Of a stretch of DNA of 25,676 bases, positions 21,778-25,676 are shown piece by piece. This DNA comes from a virus. A program made the translations under genes and the position numbers. Location of the stretch: positions 1-25,676 of the IMG/VR virus record IMGVR_UViG_3300029267_003172, one strand, 5' to 3'. The notes beneath the pieces are model-generated. The model saw only the letters and a list, made by a program, of their open reading frames with translations, was not told the origin of the DNA and did not search any database. Each line of letters begins with the position of its first letter. Within the stretch, counting starts at the first letter, position 1.

Positions 21778-22556
21778 TGGCGGTGCCGGTGTTGTTTGTG
21801 GAAGGGCTGCAGGCGGATGATTTGTTTGCGTGTTTGCGACGGCAGGAATGGGCGGCCGAATGGCAGGACGTCGGGTTGGCGGATTATTTCGGCGACGTCA
21901 AAGACGCCGACGCGTGCGCGGTGAACGATGCGAAAACGGGGCCGGGAGGTGTCGCCGGATGCGTCGCCAGTGTTTGGCCGGAAGACGCCGAACCGCCGGC
22001 CGTGCTGGGCTATTTCCCTCAGCGGCAAAAGTGGATTCCGGCGGCTCCGGGCGTGTGGGTGGCGTGCGCTGATGTGCCGCGGCCGCAGGATCTGGAGCGG
22101 CACTATATCGCCGCGAAATCGACGGAGCCGGTGGTGTTTGCAAACGGTAGTATTTGGGAGGTGCCGTTGTTGAGGGAACCGGTGGGGCGAACGGAACAGA
22201 TGGTGTTGCCGGAATTGCATCATCCGGGGTTGCCGCAGTCGATCCGCAAAGATCCGTTGACGGGCGGCTGGCAGTCGCGCGTGTTGCCGGAATATGCGGA
22301 GCTGTTTGAATTGTCGCGCAAGTGGTTTGAGTTTTTTCTGGTGCGGGAATCCGCGGAAGTGCGTTGGTCGGATTTGTTCGATTATTGCGTGCGGGTGATG
22401 TCGCTGAATTATCGCTATGGTCATTTGATGCATTCCGCGTTCGACGGCCAGTGGATCACCACGGAAAACATTTGGGACGTGGCGCGGGTCAGTTGCGGGT
22501 ATGAATTGGTGTGTCGGCACAGCATGGAAAAAAAAAAGATGATTCGGAACAGTTGA
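21777..22556 (+). CDS. Tail assembly chaperone, G-like short product (0 frame)
   Basis: ATG 21777 overlaps the previous stop; a longer in-frame start at 21669 lies inside that gene. The 259-residue product has a mixed N-terminal domain ('VLFVEGLQADDLFACLRRQEWAAEW'), a middle with 'FANGSIWEVPLLREPVGRTEQMVLPEL', and a helical C-terminal part 'AELFELSRKWFEFFLV', 'SLNYRYGHLMHSAFDGQW', 'IWDVARVSCGYELVC', ending 'MEKKKMIRNS'. Siphoviruses almost always encode two overlapping chaperone products just before the tape measure, the longer made by -1 frameshifting. The A10 run in its last codons is exactly such a site. Chaperone identity rests on position, frameshift architecture and the helical C-terminus; no sequence motif fixes it. 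Confidence 0.65.
   Translation: MAVPVLFVEGLQADDLFACLRRQEWAAEWQDVGLADYFGDVKDADACAVNDAKTGPGGVAGCVASVWPEDAEPPAVLGYFPQRQKWIPAAPGVWVACADVPRPQDLERHYIAAKSTEPVVFANGSIWEVPLLREPVGRTEQMVLPELHHPGLPQSIRKDPLTGGWQSRVLPEYAELFELSRKWFEFFLVRESAEVRWSDLFDYCVRVMSLNYRYGHLMHSAFDGQWITTENIWDVARVSCGYELVCRHSMEKKKMIRNS
22528..22538 (+). promoter_or_regulatory. Slippery site for -1 programmed ribosomal frameshift (A10-G, contains A AAA AAG)
   Basis: Ten A residues (22528-22537) followed by G give the heptamer A AAA AAG at 22532-22538 in the reading phase X-XXY-YYZ, the motif used by E. coli dnaX. The zero frame stops at 22556; the -1 frame stays open to 22660. The +1 frame stops at once (TGA at 22540), so only -1 yields a longer product. 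A GC stem (22564-22570 with 22601-22607) lies downstream but rather far away. Confidence 0.75.
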
Positions 22557-22660
22557 GCGCAGAGCCGGCGCTGGTGGATCTGTGGATGTGGCTAAAACGC
22601 CGCCGGCCGCAGCATTGTCCCACGGCGGGGGAGTTGTGGCTGGCCAGTGTGGAAGCGTGA
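22538..22660 (+). CDS. Tail assembly chaperone T-like extension (-1 frame, expressed as fusion)
   Basis: After slippage at the A10 run the -1 frame adds 40 residues starting 'DDSEQLSAEPALVDLWMWLK' and ending 'GELWLASVEA', giving a fusion of about 294 residues. The extension has no start codon and no ribosome site of its own. Its composition (Trp, Leu and charged residues in an amphipathic pattern, and codon style like the surrounding genes) looks coding. In lambda the GT fusion binds the tape measure through the T part and recruits tail tube subunits through G; the same role is inferred here. It is too short for ordinary ORF calling and would be lost without noticing the slip. Confidence 0.65.
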   Translation, partial: DDSEQLSAEPALVDLWMWLKRRRPQHCPTAGELWLASVEA

Positions 22661-22678
22661 AGCGTGGAGGCGTGAGCG

Positions 22679-22909
22679 ATGGAACGAATGCAGATGGCCG
22701 GTGCGCTGGCCGCATTGGCCGCGGGGTTTGTGTTGCCTCCGGGCGTGAAGCTGGAACTGGACGAATTCGGCAGCAGTCGGGGCCATGTGTGTGGGCGCGA
22801 TGGAGTGCGCGGAGCCAAACGGAAACAACCGCGGAATCAGTCGTGTGAGTGTGGCAGTGGAATGAAGGCGAAACGCTGTTGCGTTTGGGAGGTGGCTGAT
22901 GGCCGGTGA
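22679..22909 (+). CDS. Small SEC-C zinc-motif protein
   Basis: ATG 22679 has GGAGG at 22666-22670, 8 nt upstream, and lies 18 nt after the frameshift extension stop. The 76-residue product starts with a hydrophobic helix ('MERMQMAGALAALAAGFVLPPGV'), followed by a hydrophilic segment and a C-terminal 'CECGSGMKAKRCC' typical of the SEC-C motif (CxCGSGxKxKxCC), known at the end of SecA where it binds zinc and contacts SecB and ribosomes. It may bind a partner or nucleic acid through the zinc site. Its last 11 nt overlap the tape measure gene. Confidence 0.7.
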   Translation: MERMQMAGALAALAAGFVLPPGVKLELDEFGSSRGHVCGRDGVRGAKRKQPRNQSCECGSGMKAKRCCVWEVADGR

Positions 22910-24938
22910 AGATGTTGTTCTAAATTATGTGGCGAACGATGCGGGGATGATTGCGTTCCAGCGCAAACTGCGAAACGAACTGGACAAAGAACGCGAAAAG
23001 CGGTCGCAGCTTGAAAAGGAAATGAAGTCGCAAGCCACGACCGCGCGGAACGTGGCCAAAGAGCAGGCCGCGGCCAGTCGTCGCCGGGCGGCCGATGAAG
23101 AACGCGTGGCAAAGATCGCTCGAAAAGCCGTGGAATCGTTGCGCACGCCGTACCAGCAGTACGAAAAACAGTTGCACGATTTGCAGGAAGCGCTGAACGC
23201 CGGCAAGTTGTCCACGGATCAGTTCCGGCGGTCAAAAGTGCAGTTGTTGAGGCAGATGCGGGAGGAGAAACGCGCGCAGGACGGAACAAACGACGAAATG
23301 CGCGAAGCGGCGGCGGTGGTCGATAAGACACGCACGGCCACGGAACGCTATGAAATGGCCGTGAAGCGGCTGAACAAGCTGCGGGCGAAGGGGCGGATTG
23401 ATGCGACCACGCATCAGCGGGCCGTGGATCAGGAACGGCAGGCGATGGAAAAGGCCACGCCGAAAGCTCAGTCATTTGGGCAACGCATGGGCGAAGTGGC
23501 GGCCGGAGTGTTCTCGGCCAATCTGGCGATGGAAGCCGGGCGGAAGGCCATCGATCTGCTGCGGCAGGAATACGACCGGTTGATTGAGCGGCAGCAGAAG
23601 TCGCTGGGAGCCACGACCACGCTGGCGGGCGCTCAGGTGGCGGCGGTAAATAATTTCGGGCAGGATGCGCAGTTGAACCCGGCGAAGCTGTTCGGCCGGA
23701 TTCGGGGTGCGTCGCGGCGGATGGGCATTGATGAAGCGGAGTTGACCACGGCGGTGAGCGATGCGCTGTCGGCTCGGGGTGATAATTCCGCGCAGGCGGC
23801 GGTGGATGCGGTGCTGGCGGCGGCGGAGTTGGCTCCGTTTGACGCCGCCGGGCGGCAGACGCTGGCCGGGGCAGCTTTGGACTTGTCGAAAAACAACAAA
23901 CGCGGGTTGAAGGGTTCGCTGGGGTTCCTGCAATCCGTCGGTCAGTTTTCGCGTGTCACAAATCAGCGGGCGTTGGCCGAAAATGCCACGCCGGCCATTT
24001 CGGGTGTCCAGCAGTTTGGCGGCTCGGAAGAATTCGGCGGCGCGTTGTTTGGAGCGATCAGTCAGGGGGCTGTGGATACCAAAGGCGCGTTGACGAATAC
24101 GGCGGTGATCCAGTTGGCCAAACAGATTTCGGAGTTTGCTCCGGGAGCCGGTTTGGAAGGCGGGTTTCAAGCATTGACGACACTGCCGGGCGCGCGGGAA
24201 GACTTTTTCGGCAAGACGTCGGAAGGCGGATTTGGGGCCACGTTCGAAGCGAAAACGCTGCCGGTGATGCAGGCGTTGCTGACTCCGGGAACCGCCGTGA
24301 ATCGGCAGTTTCAAACAGCGTTGGCGGGGCTGCAGGGTGTGAGCGGAATTGATGCGTTCAATCAGCGGGTGGCTCAGATTGGATCGTTGCCAACGGTGCA
24401 AACGGCACGGCTGCAGCAGGGGTTGCAAAACACAGTGAATCAGATGGCGTTGGGGGATCAGGGCGGCGCGCAGTCGGCGGCGATTCGCGAAGGGTTGCAG
24501 GAAATGCGGGCGGCGATGGGGCAGGGTGGCAGTTATGCCGGACTGGCCGGGTTGCTGGATGACGCGCAGGCGGGCGGCCAGTTCGATTTGCCGGCGTTGA
24601 GGTCCGGGCTGAACGCGTTGCGTCCGAGATTGGTGACAGCGGCGGGTCCGAATAATCGGCGAGATTTTGTCACCGATGACTCAAAGCCGTTGGCGGTTCG
24701 TGCCGGTTTGAATTTTCGGCGGTTGCTGGGGTTGAGTGGCGAAGCCGACGTGGGCCGCGAGGCCGCCGGGCAGCAGTTGGACGCCGTCGATCGTCTGATT
24801 GAAATTCTGGACCGGCAAACGGCGATTCAGGAAGAAACGCGGGACGCGGTGATGGAAGCCAATAAAGAACGGCAAAACCAAGGCCAGAGGCAGGCGGTAG
24901 TGGGACGCCTCCGAAATCGCGGGGAATCCGGGCCGTAA
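22899..24938 (+). CDS. Tail tape measure protein
   Basis: ATG 22899 follows a GGGAGGTGG near 22889. The 679-residue product starts with a short strand ('DVVLNYVANDAG'), a long coiled coil (residues about 20-190, rich in Lys, Glu, Gln, Arg), then a Gly/Ala-rich middle with helices ('AGAQVAAVNNFGQDAQLNP', 'GSEEFGGALFGAISQG') and a final helical segment 'LDRQTAIQEETRDAVMEANKERQ'. Long coiled coil, Gly/Ala-rich membrane-like middle and position after the chaperone fit a tape measure, which sets tail length and exits first during DNA injection. At about 0.15 nm per residue the tail would be near 100 nm, an estimate from family knowledge. It is shorter than lambda gpH. Confidence 0.8.
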   Translation: MAGEDVVLNYVANDAGMIAFQRKLRNELDKEREKRSQLEKEMKSQATTARNVAKEQAAASRRRAADEERVAKIARKAVESLRTPYQQYEKQLHDLQEALNAGKLSTDQFRRSKVQLLRQMREEKRAQDGTNDEMREAAAVVDKTRTATERYEMAVKRLNKLRAKGRIDATTHQRAVDQERQAMEKATPKAQSFGQRMGEVAAGVFSANLAMEAGRKAIDLLRQEYDRLIERQQKSLGATTTLAGAQVAAVNNFGQDAQLNPAKLFGRIRGASRRMGIDEAELTTAVSDALSARGDNSAQAAVDAVLAAAELAPFDAAGRQTLAGAALDLSKNNKRGLKGSLGFLQSVGQFSRVTNQRALAENATPAISGVQQFGGSEEFGGALFGAISQGAVDTKGALTNTAVIQLAKQISEFAPGAGLEGGFQALTTLPGAREDFFGKTSEGGFGATFEAKTLPVMQALLTPGTAVNRQFQTALAGLQGVSGIDAFNQRVAQIGSLPTVQTARLQQGLQNTVNQMALGDQGGAQSAAIREGLQEMRAAMGQGGSYAGLAGLLDDAQAGGQFDLPALRSGLNALRPRLVTAAGPNNRRDFVTDDSKPLAVRAGLNFRRLLGLSGEADVGREAAGQQLDAVDRLIEILDRQTAIQEETRDAVMEANKERQNQGQRQAVVGRLRNRGESGP

Positions 24939-24942
24939 GGGG

Positions 24943-24970
24943 TTGACAGAAGGAAACAAATTTCTATCCT
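24943..24970 (+). promoter_or_regulatory. Sigma70-type promoter upstream of HTH gene
   Basis: TTGACA (24943-24948) is a perfect -35 box. A 16-nt A-rich spacer leads to TATCCT (24965-24970), a 4/6 match to TATAAT. It lies 5 nt after the tape measure stop and about 50 nt before the HTH start. Transcription would begin near 24977. It is the only promoter in the window I would call with confidence. Confidence 0.7.
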
Positions 24971-25018
24971 TCGTGCGGTTTCGGTTCGTTGATGATTGCG
25001 GATGTGGGAAGGTTGGGA

Positions 25019-25228
25019 ATGAGGATGGAAAAGGAATCTGTGCAGCCAGAATTGCTGACTCGTGAGCAGACCGCGCAGTTGTTGGGGTGTTCTGCTCGGC
25101 ATGTTGATTATTTACGTTCCGCCGGAAAGATGCCGCAGGCTGTTGCGCTTGGGAAGTTGCGGCGGTTTCGTCGGCGGGAAATCATGGAGTGGATCAGTCG
25201 TGGTTGTCCGGCAGTTTCTGGAGGATGA
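25019..25228 (+). CDS. Helix-turn-helix DNA-binding protein, excisionase/AlpA (HTH_17) type
   Basis: ATG 25019 has GGGAAGG (25006-25012) 6 nt upstream; ATG 24992 and TTG 24989 are upstream alternatives. The 69-residue product has the MerR-like/excisionase winged helix: 'LLTREQTAQLLGCSARHVDYLRSAGKMPQAVALGKLRRFRRREIMEWI', that is 'lt..e.A.lLgcs...v..l...G.lP....gk.rRf....i..W'. Such proteins bind DNA as phage excisionases or as small transcription regulators. A dedicated promoter and a place inside the tail operon suggest a moron (an independently expressed insertion). It may regulate itself or nearby promoters. It overlaps the following membrane gene. Confidence 0.82.
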   Translation: MRMEKESVQPELLTREQTAQLLGCSARHVDYLRSAGKMPQAVALGKLRRFRRREIMEWISRGCPAVSGG

Positions 25229-25230
25229 CG

Positions 25231-25386
25231 ATGTGGGATCGGCAGTTGTGCGTGTTGCTTGTTTCGTTGTCTGCTGGTGTGGCAGCCAGTGGAGCGCTGG
25301 CCGCGTGGCAGGTGGCGCTGGCGGTGTGGCTGCCGCTGACTGCGGCGTGGCTGGTGTGGTGTGGGTTTTTGTTGAAGGAAAAATGA
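25231..25386 (+). CDS. Tiny two-helix membrane protein, moron partner
   Basis: GGAGG at 25220-25224 lies 6 nt from ATG 25231; ATG 25225 is in frame but touches the site. The 51-residue product is almost all hydrophobic: 'LCVLLVSLSAGVAASGALAAW', then 'ALAVWLPLTAAWLVWCGFLL', ending 'KEK'. Two transmembrane helices with a short turn and a basic tail would fit a superinfection-exclusion or holin-like peptide. It is translationally coupled to the HTH gene, so the pair is probably one transcriptional unit. Confidence 0.6.
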   Translation: MWDRQLCVLLVSLSAGVAASGALAAWQVALAVWLPLTAAWLVWCGFLLKEK

Positions 25387-25387
25387 C

Positions 25388-25676
25388 ATGGCCACGCGGT
25401 CGTATATGACAATTAGAGATTCGGCCACGGTCGTGTTCCCGTTTCTCAGTTTTCGCGGCGAACCGACGCCCAGGCGGAGACATTTGGAACGTGTGTTTCG
25501 AACCGGTGTGGAAGGGATTGGCGTGTTGCGTCATCCGTTGCGTGGCCAGCCGTTCGCGGTGTCCACGTTTGTGGATGTGCTCAACGATGCGGCGGTAACA
25601 TCCACGCGGGAAGCGTATTTGGCGGCGCGGGGTTCCGTGCTGGATTTCTATTGGCAGGGCGTGTTGTTTGACCACG
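25388..25676 (+). CDS. Probable minor tail protein, cut by the right window edge
   Basis: The frame from ATG 25388 (AAGGA at 25375-25379, 8 nt upstream) stays open to the last base, 96 codons. It begins 'MATRSYMTIRDSATVVFPFL' and continues with strands and charged turns such as 'SFRGEPTPRRRHLERVFRTG', 'GIGVLRHPLRGQPFAVSTFV' and 'DVLNDAAVTSTREAYLAARG', ending 'VLDFYWQGVLFDH' at the edge. The mixed beta style and place after the tape measure suggest a distal tail or minor tail protein that resumes the tail operon beyond the moron. No domain can be fixed from this fragment. Confidence 0.5.
   Translation, partial: MATRSYMTIRDSATVVFPFLSFRGEPTPRRRHLERVFRTGVEGIGVLRHPLRGQPFAVSTFVDVLNDAAVTSTREAYLAARGSVLDFYWQGVLFDH

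Noticed and set aside
22528-22537. A10 run as a sequencing error or phase-variation site that would make a single longer gene
   Set aside because: Both the short and the -1 frame products are sensible, and the position before the tape measure is where frameshift chaperones are expected; raw reads would be needed to exclude an indel.
21573-22715. 380-codon open frame on the - strand across the chaperone
   Set aside because: Opposite to the chaperone and its frameshift extension; low-complexity composition typical of an antisense shadow.
22582-22848. 88-codon + frame overlapping the SEC-C gene
   Set aside because: It is a different frame of the chaperone extension and SEC-C gene, Gly/Val-rich without domains; the start at 22679 in another frame has the GGAGG site and the SEC-C motif.

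Overview
The window is a contiguous piece of a tailed-phage (prophage or free phage) structural operon. Every supportable gene lies on the + strand, with overlapping or closely spaced starts and mostly strong GGAGG-type ribosome binding sites. The order terminase, portal, S49 protease with nested scaffold, decoration protein, major capsid, connectors, tail tube, frameshifted chaperone, tape measure is that of a lambda-like siphovirus. A 679-residue tape measure and the absence of a sheath gene fit a long non-contractile tail. The DNA is GC-rich. A lipobox protein suggests a diderm-type envelope. A planctomycete or similar environmental host is only a guess from overall gene style. No integrase, replication gene, tRNA or CRISPR array is visible, so prophage or free phage cannot be decided.

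Layout. 1-8120 is the DNA-packaging and head module: a 5'-truncated probable small terminase, a GpA-type large terminase, three small unknown genes, portal, S49 peptidase with an in-frame internal scaffold start, decoration/cement protein and major capsid protein. Tandem hairpins with a U-tract follow the capsid gene (8140-8201). 8221-15526 is a fibre and accessory island: a 1209-residue protein with ten tandem repeats, an unrecognised protein, a probable jelly-roll/beta-solenoid protein, two small Ig-like-looking proteins and a membrane-anchored coiled-coil protein. 15551-18070 holds head-tail junction and tail-completion candidates and the probable tail tube.

18128-21777 is an accessory cassette inside the tail operon: a small Pro-rich protein, a protein made of an internal duplication, three membrane or exported proteins, a papain-like cysteine peptidase and a lipoprotein with a Cys-rich cluster and a WCGPC thioredoxin domain. 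21777-24938 returns to core tail assembly. A 259-residue protein ends at an A10 run containing A AAA AAG, which can shift ribosomes by -1 into a 40-codon extension; this is the G/GT chaperone logic. A 76-residue SEC-C zinc-motif protein and the tape measure follow. A good sigma70-like promoter (24943-24970) then precedes an excisionase-like HTH gene and a tiny membrane protein, a moron-like insertion before the next structural gene, which runs off the right edge.

The points most worth following are the frameshift chaperone, the thioredoxin lipoprotein plus papain-like peptidase cassette, the repeat fibre encoded directly after the capsid gene, and the HTH moron with its own promoter.
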